A stretch of 64,000 nucleotides of DNA from Edolisoma coerulescens. Its lineage: Eukaryota > Chordata > Aves > Passeriformes > Campephagidae. This document shows, in pieces, positions 24,297-36,271 of this stretch. Position numbers and translations under genes: made by a program. How positions within the stretch are numbered: the first letter of the stretch is position 1; the number at the start of each line of letters is the position of its first letter. Location: positions 124,001 through 188,000 of the forward strand of contig VWZW01002576.1 of assembly GCA_013397115.1 (NCBI GenBank), read 5' to 3'. Under the pieces are notes generated by a model, which worked only from the letters and a program-made list of their open reading frames with translations, did no database searches and was not told the origin of the DNA.

Positions 24297-27200
24297 CTCT
24301 GGGCCATCACGGGAGAAGCCACAGAGTGAAGTGATGCTGCAGCCCACAGCAGCAGACAAGCAGCAAAACAAGGAAAATGCCACAGGGATACAGCTGTTCC
24401 CAGGGGCAGCCTTCCCTCCACAGCATAGAGGAGGGAGTGGATAATGTGCCTGTGCAACAGGGCTCTTTCTGAGCCGTGAGGGAAGTTTTTGCATCCAGGC
24501 AGGTGCTTCCACAGTCCCCGACCCAGCACAGACAAAAAGAAGCTTCTCGATAACGCCTACAATCTGAAAAGACAGAAAACGTTGCAGTAAAGGTAGGAGG
24601 CTGAGAATGAAAACCTTACAAAAAACTAGGTTTTGGCTTCATCAGTGAGAATCAACCCTCTCATCTGCTCAGTTAAATGAGGCCTGAGAGAGCTTCCATC
24701 TGTGGGGGTGGGTAAGGATGTGAAGAGCGAGAGGCTGGGGCGGGTGGGAAGGTGAACGCTGCTGTCCTCCCGCTGTGCTTTCTTCCACCCCATTCAAACT
24801 CGAGGGAACGCTTCCATTCCTGCATGCCCACAGAAGTTACCAGAGGAAGCCAGCCAGACTGCTCCTCAGCAGGAACTGTCTTTAACAAAAGGGACATCTT
24901 TTCCTTACAGTGCTTTCGCTTCGGGGTTATTTTAATCTGAAGCTCAGCAGAATATAGAAGCTGTTTTGGTTAAAAAGCCTCGGTGGACTAAAAGCATTAA
25001 AAAGGACCTGAGAAAGATTTTTTGTCTCTTTGATTCACCTAAAAACTTTAAAGTCTGCTTTTTTACTTCAACATGTGTTTTATATACCAATGTCTGTATC
25101 TGAGCTATTAATAGTTGATGGGTTTGGGCTGGGTCCAAAACCTACATTCCTTCTCCTTGCCTAAGCTGAGCAAGAATTCCTCTTCAATACCAATTGCTCC
25201 ACAGCAACAGCTTCAACAAGCTGATATTAAACTATAATCAATTTAAATTATTAAAACACCAATTTAAAAACCCTAACAGAGTCTATTAAATATTCTTAGA
25301 AAATTCAAGAAGTTGTGCAAAGAGAATGTGGACAAAAGGCTGCTTGGATCGTAAAAACTATTTGTTATGCCTAAACACATTGTTTATGTTATCAGACGTT
25401 GCAGAACTTGCAAAGCAAACCAAAACCTGATCTGAGTTCTTCTTTGTGTTAGTGCTTCACCAGTGACCTCTCTAAAGTGTATGGATGTAAATGGGGTAAG
25501 AACCATCTCTCCTTTCCCAAATAATCCTTAAGTTTCATTTCTACCTGAGTTACAACATCCACTCACTACTGTGTAAATATATTTCCTCACCTTGACATTC
25601 ATGACAGCAGACAGAAATCACAAGGTCAGCACTCACCCCAAGCTATTATAATTCATTGTTTAGAAGGAATGTTCTGATTTCTCTGCCTTCATTCACTGTA
25701 TGGGCATGGCTGAGTGCCAGCTGAACCACAACGCTGCCCAGGACCCAGAGAGATTTTGGGGGTAAAGCACATCCTGCAGCTGTGGTGATATTCAGGAAGG
25801 GGCTGGATCATGCTGAGAGTCACTTCTGCCACACAGTAAATCAGCAGAATAAACAAGTATCCTTTACCCTAAACTCTGTAAACCCAGTGCTTTCACAGAG
25901 ATTGGGGGACAGTTCTTTGGTGGTATGGGGTGAGGAGGGAAATCAGTTCATTTAAAAGGGCTATCTGCATGGTATCTGGAAATGTTGTTTACAACAAGGA
26001 AGTTGTGCACTGTCAGCACAAATCTGCAAAGCTGTTTCATAAAATCATTGTATTTTTTAAAAGTTCAAAACTTTCTGATTTCTCCACTAATACCTTCAGC
26101 AATGCATTCCCACTCTGAACAGATGGTTGCTACTCCCGTGGGTTTGTGAGCAGGCAGTGCTGAGGGTTGCCCCTGTGAACACATCCATTACACCACAGCT
26201 AATAAATGAGAGCAGGTGAGCTCTGAGTACAGCAGCTACAGCACACAAAGGGGCTGATACCTTGCTTCTCTGAATACAATGCAACCTTCCCCGTGACTAA
26301 AAGTGGCTGTTGGCACTGGGGAGGCAGCAGGCAAGAAGGAAGCTCTCTGCAGAGCAACTACAGCTTTGTAAACCACTGCAAGACACATCCACTAACATCC
26401 AGGCTGAAGAAAAGACCATAACTGGAAACGACTTTTACATTATGACATTCATATTAAGTGGGACTAAATTCAGAATTGCCATTCACCATTCATTTGAATG
26501 AAATAAGATATTCTTTCTTCTGAACAAAGCTGGGATATTGTAAGACTTACGTACTAATGAAACGTCTAGTGTGTTGGAAGATACAGTCAAATTTAACTGA
26601 AATTAACACTTACTTTGAAACAAAAATAGTGCAAAATAAATAATTGAAAACCCAGTAAGACAAATATTTTTGAAATGTAGAATTCATAAAAATTCACCAA
26701 AAAACAATCTCACTATTGGATGAAGTTGCCACCCCTCCCCCCCGACATATCTCAATCTCTGTTTTCAGTAAGATTTGAAGAACGACTCATATGTCATCTT
26801 TATTAATGAACTGGGCTGAAGGGGTACCTCAGTAGCCACATTCTTGTAAAACACAAACATAGGGAATATTTGAATCTATAATAAGTAGAAATTCTTTTGG
26901 GGAGAGAACTCACCTCACTTTCAGATCTATGTTTTGAAGCTCTCTGCTACACCCAACATTGAACGCTTTGAAGAAATAATGTGGTGTACGGGGATGCAAG
27001 ATTTTTACATTATAATAAGAAATTAAATAACTACACTTTTAAAATATTATAAGAATCCATGCTAATTATTGGACAAGGGCATAAACACTAGAATCTGCAC
27101 AGGAGGATTAATGGGTAACAATGAGATACAGCAGACTATTAAAGAGCGAAATGTAGCTCTTGGTTAAACAATAGTCATCCATTAGTGTATATTTAAGTCA

Positions 27201-28788
27201 GCCAAAAATTCATTGTAATACCCAGATACGTGTGTTGCAGGATGCAGCCTAAACATTGGGGATCACAGCCATGAAAATAATGAGTCAGTTGAAGATGAGG
27301 CCAGAGATTGCCTGTTCATCAACTGTGAACACAATATTACTGTTAAAAGGCCTAATGAAGTCCTTGGAGACAGGAGAAGATGAGTGGTCCCAGCATGGAT
27401 GAGACAGCTGTTGGAATTTAGTCACCTAGTTCCAGTGCATACTCCATGGCAGATACAGGAATGCTGGAGATCTCAAAATGAAGATGTGTAGGTTGTGTGA
27501 CAACCTTTCAAATTAATTGACTAATGTATTTCAAAAAGATTAAGTCTTAAAATTTCTATGAAAACAGGGAAGCAGGGAATGCAATCCTTCTGATGTTCCT
27601 GTTGAAAGGCTGAAGTCTGGGGGTTCAAGCCACAACAGCTTATAAGAATTCATACCTCAGGACCCTCTTGTTTTATAAATTGTTAAAACATTGAAGTCAA
27701 GGGCTATGCAGGTTGTCAGAGCAGGTGATAAAAAGGGGTCTTGACTTCTAGTGCAGACCCTGAAGAAGAAAGTTCTAGTGAAGCTGAATAAACCATTTGC
27801 TATCAGAATCTGGCCTCTCCTAAATTAATTAACTTTCTGGAAATTTACAAGTTTCTACTCACACCTCAAGGATTTGCTACAGAGTTCTGACACGACTGAT
27901 ATATCTGATAGAGATAAAAATGTGTTGGATTTATAGGTTATCTTGAACTGCATTTTAGAATAAAATAAAAGCTTTCCTTATTCTCTGTTCAGCCAGAAAG
28001 TACCTGCTGCAGCATGAGTGCTTCTCCACTGCCTTTGTTATTTCATCGTGAACAAAAGATTGCTGCCCCAATAACAGTAATAATAGTAGCAGTAGTGATA
28101 ATATTTATAGTCCATTAAGTTCCAGTTCTCAGGATGATAGATACTTTTTAATAATTGCAAAGATAAGATTTTACTCCTGGCTATTATCTACAACAACACA
28201 ACATCGCTTAAAGCTTTTTCCTTACCAATTCGACTTCTCATATTGGATGCACACAGTGTTTGCTAGTTACAAGAGAGCTGCTCATTAGTGCTGAACTGTT
28301 GGCAATGATCACTGGAGCATTTGTGTTTTTACCAAAATAAATAATTAGCAACTGTGCAAAAAATATTGGATGTAGGGGAAAATAGAACAAAGAAGGATCA
28401 ATATGTTAAATTTTTGAGAAGCTCACAGGCTGATGAATGACCTCAGTGGTACAACATCATTAATTGCCTTATAATACAGTTTACACAGATGGGGACTTAT
28501 TTATTTGTTCATGAAGAGAAGGAGCTTTTTAGGAGGGAGGAACCCACACAAAGTCATGGACAAGTCCCCTTCAGCATTAGGCATGCCATTAATCAGACAG
28601 TGCTTATTTCTGTCATAAATATGTATGTCCTGTTTTCAGAGATGACAGCAGTGGTTTGAAATACTGTTTTTAAGATTAGCAAAACAAGTCTCTTGGATTC
28701 ATTTTACAGCCAAATGTGTGAGATATGAGCTGAAATCAGTGCTGAGCAAAAGCACTGTTATACCCCAATCTATTTTTTTAATCTATGC
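24297..28788. other. Unique noncoding stretch with a small GC-rich patch
   Basis: No gene was recognised. A GC- and CpG-richer patch lies at about 24690-24930, with G runs at 24704-24708, 24710-24712, 24737-24740, 24742-24744 and 24746-24748. A degenerate AAT/AGT triplet stretch lies at 28071-28103. A TATA-like GATAAAAA (27727-27734) and an AATAAA (27787-27792) sit 60 bp apart and could be an old LTR, but no borders are visible. Confidence 0.5.
28071..28103 (+). repeat. Degenerate AAT/AGT triplet repeat
   Basis: The sequence is a run of AAT, AGT, AGC and GAT triplets following a poly-purine lead. It is imperfect, so probably an old, interrupted microsatellite. Confidence 0.6.
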
Positions 28789-29118
28789 TCACAGAATCAC
28801 AGAACAGTTTGGGTTGGAAAGGACAACAAAGATCATCCAGTTCCAACCCTCCTGCCATGGGCAGGGTCACCTTCTACTAGTCCAGGTTGCTCAGGGCCCC
28901 ATCCAACCTGGCCTTGGACTCTTCCAGGGATGGAGCATCCACAACTTCTGTCTGCAACCTGTGCCAGGGCCTCACTACCCTCTGAGTAAAGAATTTCTTC
29001 CCAACATCTAATCCAAACCTGCCCTCTATCTGTTTAAAACCATGCCCACTTGTCCTGTCTGTATAAAAGGTCCTTCTCCTTCCATTCTATGAGAGCCCTT
29101 TAGGTTGAAGATGATTTT
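28789..29118 (-). mobile_element. CR1 LINE 3' end, minus orientation
   Basis: On the plus strand this begins with two ATTCTGTG-type 8-mers in reverse (TCACAGAATCACAGAAC), followed by the reverse of the CR1 3' region. Landmarks are GGGTTGGAAAGGACAACAAA, TTCCAACCCTCCTGCCATGG, 'CCATCCAACCTGGCCTTGGA' and AAGAATTTCTTCCCAACATC. About 330 bp is present, 5'-truncated. It is the best preserved CR1 tail in the window and so probably the youngest. A 97-codon plus-strand frame across it is an antisense by-product. Confidence 0.95.
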
Positions 29119-31088
29119 CTAGACATGTAGAAATGCAGTGTCTTTTCCTCAATTCAAGTCTAGACACTCAAATCTTTCATCCTTCTCTTTGTGACTGATA
29201 AGGAAAACAGTGTTCTCTAATCATATTCCAATCACCACAGTGATTCTCATCCATACCTCACTTAGAGGGAGCTTAGAAGAACATTACTCAATGATCCTGT
29301 GTGTAATCTCCACATGAAAAGGAATGGCAACATTTTGGGGCTAATCCAACCTTGTCCAATGATCCTTTTAGAAGGGGAAAGAGCACAGCAAGTAAAAAAT
29401 GTGATATACAGATGCAAAGAGGGCAATTAAAGTCCTCTTAAAGAAGCAGAGAAAAAAAACTGGAAAAAGAAAGTCAAAGAGCCTATAGAGCAACTTTTCA
29501 TCCTTTATTCAATGGAAACCCAGTATCTGGAAGCAAGTGAATCCCTTGGCTTTAGGTTTCTTAAAATAAGATTCCAGTGTTTTATGAGCAACAGTAGTCA
29601 CAGAACCCATATACCAGGTACACCAATCCTAGTAAGATTTAATGCAAGAAAGTTCAAAACAAGACAAGCAAGTGTTTTGATCCTGTATGAAAAGGAGCAC
29701 TTTCTAACTCTAATTTGACACTGAAGATGTAAAAAAATTACAGAAAGAGAGAGGGAGACAATTTGAGGTGAAATATAAATACACAAGGTTTTAATCAACT
29801 CATCCCCCAGAAGAGACCAGTGAAGCTTCTTGGCTATGATTAATCTATCAGCCTTTCCTTATCAACAGTCTGTGTGAAGGTGACATGAGAACATTCTCTC
29901 TCCCCCACCCCCTTTTCCTCTGCCACTTCTCCAAAAATTTAGATTAGCATGAACATGAAATTTGCCTTTTTTTGCTGGAGCAGTCAGTAGGCAGCTTCCT
30001 CTGAAGCCTATCAAGAGACTGGGCAGGAGCCCACTTGTGAGCACGGAGCCAGCACTGCCAGTGAAGCCTCAGAACTTGATTTCCATCGCTGCAGGTCATC
30101 CCAAAAGCATGTGCATCCTGCCAGGCATGGGAACAAGAGACCTGGGGCCATGCTTCAGCTGTGCAGCCCTTCTCCACCAAAGCAGTGCTGCTTGCCAAGC
30201 TGCAGTGCCAACAGAGAGCCCTTTGCAGGGAAACTGTGGTGTTATCTCCACGAGCTGCCAATTCTCTGAATTCCTCATTATCTACACAGGGAATCCAACG
30301 GGTGCCTAATGCCAGCTTAAGCTACAAATCAGCACATTACCAGCAACAGGGTAGGTAGGTGCCTTCAGTGTGTGCAAACATAGCATTGTAGGCAGGCATC
30401 TGTTTGTGCTACTGCGCTGTTCTACTTTTGCAGTTACCTCTGTTATTTATAAAGAAAGTTGGAAAATCCAGACAAAACTCCTTTTCCAAGTAGAAAACTG
30501 ACAGCCTGCCTGCTGCTGCCCCTGCTTAAGTCGCACTATTCGTCTTCCAGACAGAAGCACCTCTCCCTAGTATTTTAATTAATCTTACACTTCATATTCT
30601 TCAGGAGATTTTGGAGTGCTCTGTTAACTCGAATAAATGTGGAATGACCTCATTCTTTAACATAACCTTGCAAGAGGAGTTCCCATTGAAATGGGACTTG
30701 TTCTTGCTCTTGTACATAAAGTTCCAAGGCACGTTACTCCCCTGGGTCTCTCTCCAAGCTGAATTTCAGCTCTTATCTCTTGAATAGCGCAGGAGAGAGA
30801 ATTATTCTAGATGAAGTACCTATATTTCTTCTGATTTTACAGTTCATAGATGCTCCCATTAATTATATGTCTTAAAAATGCATGTCCCTAAGATTAACCT
30901 GCAGAAATGTAGTTTACACACATATACAAGGCTTCCTTTTACCAATAAAATAAAATCAATGAAATGCTGTATCTTGTTCCATGTTAGCACTTTATTAATG
31001 GGCACTTCACTGACTGCCTTGAGAAGGATTTTGTTTGTCTCTGCTTCTCTTGCTTCCCTCTGCATTTTACCTCATTTAAATATTCAGA
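29119..31088. other. Noncoding spacer between two CR1 copies
   Basis: No gene or repeat was recognised. The segment at about 29950-30300 is open on both strands (frames of 105-115 codons) because it is more GC-rich, not because either translation resembles a protein family. Confidence 0.5.
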
Positions 31089-31602
31089 AAATCATAGAAA
31101 TATTACAGTTGGAAAAAAACTTTAGGATCATCAAGTCCAGCTGTTCACTTCTCACTGCCAAGTCCACCACTCGACCATGTCCCCAAGTGTCATGTCCAGT
31201 CATTTCTTGAACACTTTCAGGTTGGTAACTCAACTGCTTCCTTGGGCAGCCTTTTCCAATGCCTGACCTCCCTTTCAGTGAAGAATTTTTTTCCTAATTT
31301 CCAATACAAACCTTGGCTAGCTCAATTTGAGGCCTTTTCCTCTCACCCTTCCTTGTTATTAGGGAGAAGAGATAGACCCCCACCTCACCACAGCCTCCTT
31401 TCAGGGAGTTGTGGAGAATGATAGGGTTCCCTCTGAGCCTACTTTTCTCCAGACTAAACACCCCCAGAACCTTCAGCCTCTCATAACACTTGTGCTCCAG
31501 ATTCTTCCTCACCTCAGTCCCCTTCTCTGGACTGGCTCCAGCACCTCAGTGCCTTTTTTGTAGTGAGGGGCCCAAAACTGAACACAGGGTTTGAGGTGCC
31601 CT
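31089..31602 (-). mobile_element. CR1 LINE 3' end, minus orientation, second subfamily
   Basis: About 510 bp of CR1 in reverse. It starts at a decayed tail (AAATCATAGAAATATTACAG) and runs through 'CATCAAGTCCAGCTGTTCAC', 'CCATGTCCCCAAGTG', 'TGGGCAGCCTTTTCCAATGC', 'TTTCAGTGAAGAATTTTTTT' and, further 5', 'CTGGACTGGCTCCAGCACCT'. The 3' block differs from the copy at 28789, placing it in another CR1 subfamily. A minus-strand frame at 31294-31512 is a decayed piece of the element and not a host gene. Confidence 0.93.
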
Positions 31603-33609
31603 GATAGGAATTAATTTTGATGTGCTTAGGACTAATTTAAGCCTCTACAGTTCCATTTACAAAACTCACAACACTTATGGTATCAACTACACACAAACAA
31701 AATGCACAATCAAACCAGAGACAAAAATGAAGCATCATGGCACTTAACTATTCCTCAGCTGAGAGCGGCATTAATGATTTTTAGCCTTCTCCCATGTTGC
31801 AGAGGGAACGTGACAGCCATTGACAATATTCAACATGGGAATCTAACTTACTGCAGGCCAAAAAATAAGACAATTGTGTCTATTTTTAAAGGTGACATTT
31901 TATTAACAGGGCAGACTTGCTCATCCTCATGCCACAGTCAATATTTTTGCATACTTGGGTGCTCAATAATCAACATGTCTAAAAATGAGTAGTGATGCCA
32001 TTGTTCACTCTGTAGAAGTTTAAGCATTCACTTCTCATTGAGTAATTTCCCTGCTTACAGGCTCATAATGTATCTTTTTTCTGTTTAAGAGAACCAGTCA
32101 AGTAAATGAACAAACTAAGCAAATTTCAGGTTGTGGCTGTGGAAGCATTTGTATCTGGAGTGAAAGAAACCCTCTGGATTTCAGATTTATCCATTCAGAT
32201 TAGACAAGACTCATTAATTTGATTTGAGGGCTAAGAAGTCTGAACAACCAGCTCCTCTTTGAAATGCTTTTCTGAGAGATGGCTGAAGATAACATGGGGT
32301 GGGTGCTGTTACCACATCCTCTCATCCCTTTCCTCATTAGCAGTGCTGCTTTCAGGACTCTTGGCTCAGTTCTCTGTCTCACTTTCCCCAAAGGGGATAG
32401 GACAGTCTCCCTTTCCAGCTCCTTTTTTTCTTAGCCCATCCCCTACACAATCCTTTGTTCCCACAACCTTGGACTCCAGGACTGCTTCCCCTCCCTCTTC
32501 CCTATTCTCTCTTCTGGAAACAAAAACACAAAACAATCTCATTTACATTCCTGAGAAATCACCAATAATTTCTGCAACTGACATTATAATATGTGATATT
32601 CCAATTGAAAATAGCCTCCCAAAACAGAGGGAAAGACTGCCCATGGCATGCACTCATTACACATTGCATACCTCAGATAAAAAGATATTGTGTGGAGCTG
32701 CCAGAGGCGATCAATAATTTTTCAGTTGTGACAAGGCAGGAATTTAGCCTTGACGATACTTATCCTCTTTTCATCTTTTTTTTTTTTTNTACTGAATTCT
32801 TGCAGAACCTGCACAATGTTCAGGTTTCCATACATTAGCTCCTGTGGGGGACCCCATCTGGAATCCCTCATGTTTACAGCAATCATAGAAGTCTCTGTGG
32901 GTCTCCCTTGCTGAATAATTTCCATATCCCTTTTCATTTAAAGCTTGTTTATATACTGACTCAAATTAACAAGAAATCACCTGATTAGAATTTGAGATAC
33001 TTCTTGCTAGCTCTACTACAATTGGATTAATTTGAAAAAAATACATAAACGCCACTTATAGGCTGCTCTCTATCTCTGATGAAAGAATTAACTGCTTGTG
33101 CAGATTTTGTCACAGATTACTCAACAGCCATGGCAACTGCATGTGAAACAAACTGAACATCCCAGCAAATACACATCGTTTTCTGGAACACATATAAACC
33201 CTCTTAAAGAACACCTCTAAAAGGGCTGGAAGAAGGCAGCAGGGTTTGAGATAAGATTTCCTTCCAACAGGCTGAGCCCTGCTGATGAAAACTCACACAA
33301 ATACTCACAAAAATCAAAGTGACAGGCTCAATATAAACATGCAACAAAACCTAATAATAAATCCTTCCTCCAGCAGGGACAAGAAATGAACAAAATGACT
33401 GTATGACCAATTAATGATAAGGCAACAAAAAGTACACTCAATGAAGGTGCAAACATAGCAGAGAAGACAAATCAATTTTTAACACCACTGTTAATCTGGA
33501 AAATACCCTAGACCACCACAGTGAAGTTCTTTTGACTGTGAGACTTGTCAGAGGGTCCATAATAAATTGAAATCATTGTAGGAAAAGTCATGACACAAAT
33601 GGACAACGT
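31603..33609. other. Noncoding spacer, includes the only ambiguous base
   Basis: No gene was recognised. A T13 run at 32776-32788 is followed by the single N at 32789. The 152-codon plus-strand frame at 32259-32717 has no domain-like features and is rich in Ser, Pro and Leu from a pyrimidine-rich segment. Confidence 0.5.
32776..32790 (+). repeat. Poly-T run with one undetermined base
   Basis: There are thirteen T residues, an N at 32789 and a further T. The undetermined base probably reflects homopolymer length uncertainty in the assembly. Confidence 0.95.
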
Positions 33610-35162
33610 GAACAGTAGGGGCTCACCCGGACCAGATGGTGTCCACACAGGAGTTTCAAGGGAACTTGAGGATGAAGCAGACAAACAGTGGGTTATAAAG
33701 TTTTATAAAACTGTGCTAAGATGTGAGAATAAAAATACGGTGTCATTGGAAAATAAGACAAAATGAAGTCAAGGTAAATATGTCAAAGGAATAAGATGGA
33801 AGTCTGATGCCTGCACATGGCAAATTAGTGAAAGCCTTAATAAAAGACAGGATGAGTAGAAATGTGAACAAACGTGATCTACTTGGAAAAAGGCAACGTG
33901 TCTTTTCAAAGAGGCAGTGCCTTAAAAACCTATTTCTTATTGTTCTTATTGTTAGATTTCAGCAGAAATCTGGATAAAGATCATATACAACCTATTTAGC
34001 CTTTCAAAAAATTTTTCAACAAAGTCTTTCAAAAAAGTTTTTTGAGAACTAGACGGACACATGCAAGGGAAAAAATCCCGGCTCAATAATTGGCTTAAGG
34101 ATGGGATGAAGAAGATGTAATACAACTGGGTCTCAAGCAGTGAAAGAAAATCATCAGTGGAATTTCCCTGGGACCCCTGCTGTTCTATATGGCCATAAAT
34201 ACAGCCTCCCAAAGGGGGCCAGTGGTGAGCTGACAAAGTTTGCTGACGATACTGAGTTATTAAAGTAGGAAGGACAAGACTCATGAAAAATTGCAGAAGG
34301 ATATTACGAGACTGAGCTGAGGAGAGGCTGAGCAATAAAATGTCAGATGCTGTTCAATATGGGTAAAAGTACAGTTAGTCAGACAGAAGAAAAATAATCT
34401 CAACTCCACATTTAAAGTGATGGCTGCTGAACTGAGCGTTGCAGCTTCAGAGCGTGATCTTTCAATTGTGATAGACAATGCCCTGAAAATGCCTGCTCAG
34501 GGCTCAATAGCAGTTGAAAAAGACAAATCATAGTTAGAAACTATTTCGAAATGAAGAGAGAATGAAATGGAGAACTCCATTATTCCATTGTATAAACCCA
34601 TGGCACACCCGTGTCTTGAATGTTGGCTATTCCTTAACCTCAGAACAAATACAGTAATATGAAATATGTGAAGAAAAAAAAAAAGCAGTGGAAAGTCAAA
34701 GGTGTAGGACAGCTTTTGTATGGGGCACAATTAAGCTAACCATCTTTGCCATGGAAATGAAGTGACTGAGAGAGAATATGATAAAAATTTACTGTATCAT
34801 TGCTGGTAAGAAAAGAGTGGCCAGGAATTAACTGGTTTGTTTGGGTTTTTTTCTTAAAAGAATCAGAACTAGGGGCATGAAATTAAGGTAGCAGGACACC
34901 TCCCACATGCTGTGGGATGCAAAATCTGGGTTCAAGAGGAGGCAGACCACAGAAGAGAAATCCACTGACAGCCACTAAGCGGAAGGAAATAGACTTGCAT
35001 ATAGAGTTCCCTGACTGAAAACAGTTGGAGACTAGCAGAAATATTGAATGGAAACACCCTTCATCTTTACTCTGCTTTTACTCTTCCCTAAACATTCACT
35101 TATAGGCTCCTACTGGGTCAGAATACAGCATCATCTGACCCACTGCAATCGTCTTCATGTGT
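33610..35162 (+). mobile_element. Ancient CR1-family LINE, 3' half with decayed reverse transcriptase
   Basis: About 1.55 kb of an old LINE in sense orientation. From 33623 the frame reads SPGPDGVHTGVSRELEDEA, matching the CR1 reverse-transcriptase opening (family form GPDGIHPRVLKELA). Further on, the sequence encodes remnants of 'FQKAFDKV' (about 34000) and of the 'GPLLFNI.IND' block. At 34239-34250 the catalytic motif reads FADD, followed by TELL. The 3' region then follows the older CR1 pattern shared with turtles and crocodilians, ending in a 'CTGGGTCAGAA...ATCTGACCCACTGC' block near 35100-35145. There are many stops and frameshifts, and some internal parts are missing. It is dead and clearly older than the other CR1 copies here. 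Confidence 0.85.
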
Positions 35163-35962
35163 TTGTGGCTATAGGCTGCAAGGCATGGAGCCTGAAACAT
35201 ATTAATATTTTCCCCTGTGTATTAAATATATTAAAAGTGAGTAATAAAAAGTCTTTTTTAACTCCATACTGCTCTTGGTCCTGGGGTCTGTCCCATATCC
35301 GGTGCTCAGCCAGAAGGAACACTGGGCTCATCTATTGGGCTGCTTTATGCCATGTAATCTGATATATTTCTGTCACATATAGCCCAGAAACCCTAATAAC
35401 ACATCTCTCTATGTTTTTACTAGCAGCAGGAGAAATATATGCTTAATCTTTTATTTTTTGCATGGAGCAGTCAGAATATTTCCCTTTGATTTTTTAGATC
35501 GTGTAATGGCTGTTTAGTACACTGCAAGGAAGGGAAATGCTAGAGATTATGGCTGAAGTAGTTTTAAAAAACCTTTGGACAAATAAAATATTTATATTGA
35601 ATAGATTTCACATTGCAGTGCCTGGGATTTGGCAACAAACATTACAAATCATGAGCAATATAGAGAATAGAGAATTTAATTAACAAAGCTAAAGATGGAA
35701 AAGAAAGCACACTGATATATGTAATGTGGCCCTCAGCTTCAATATTCAGCAATAAAATAGCAAGTCAATGCTTCTAAACCAATCTGAAATGAGTGAAAAA
35801 CAGAAGCAACATAGTTGGAAGGTTATATTTCAAAATGTAATTAGTGTCAGAATATTTCAGAACTACTAAAAGCAAATAAGTCACCAAGTTCAATACAAAG
35901 GGAAACACACATGACAAAGAAGTAATTTAGAGAGGGAAACATCTCATTATTTTTATTATTTA

Positions 35963-35982
35963 AATCTAATCATCATTAGATT
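35963..35982. other. Perfect 8-bp inverted repeat built of TAAT cores
   Basis: AATCTAAT (35963-35970), a 4-nt loop CATC, and ATTAGATT (35975-35982). The arms match exactly. The site carries paired homeodomain-type cores in an AT-rich, repeat-free segment. It could be a regulatory site or a chance palindrome. Confidence 0.5.
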
Positions 35983-36251
35983 AATTTAGAGGAAATTAAA
36001 TGAAAGTAAAATACTACATCTTCATATTGCCAAATAATTGGTGTCAAAGAAATTTTAATTTACTGGAAACAATCCCTTCTGTGCAATTAAAGTGAAAAAA
36101 AAAACCTTATTATGTATGTTAAATAGCAGCTTTCACTGTAAAATATAGCTCTCCAAAGATTAGCCATGGTTTAAATGAAAGGCTACAGAAAAGGATTTCC
36201 TATGTTCTGTCTTCACGAAATTAAAAAAGAGTCTGAAAAAAGGCCTACATG

Positions 36252-36271
36252 TATATATATATATATATATT
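36252..36271 (+). repeat. (TA)10 microsatellite
   Basis: Twenty bases of uninterrupted TA dinucleotide. Confidence 0.95.

Noticed and set aside
28718..29011. 97-codon plus-strand open frame
   Set aside because: It is antisense to the CR1 copy at 28789-29118.
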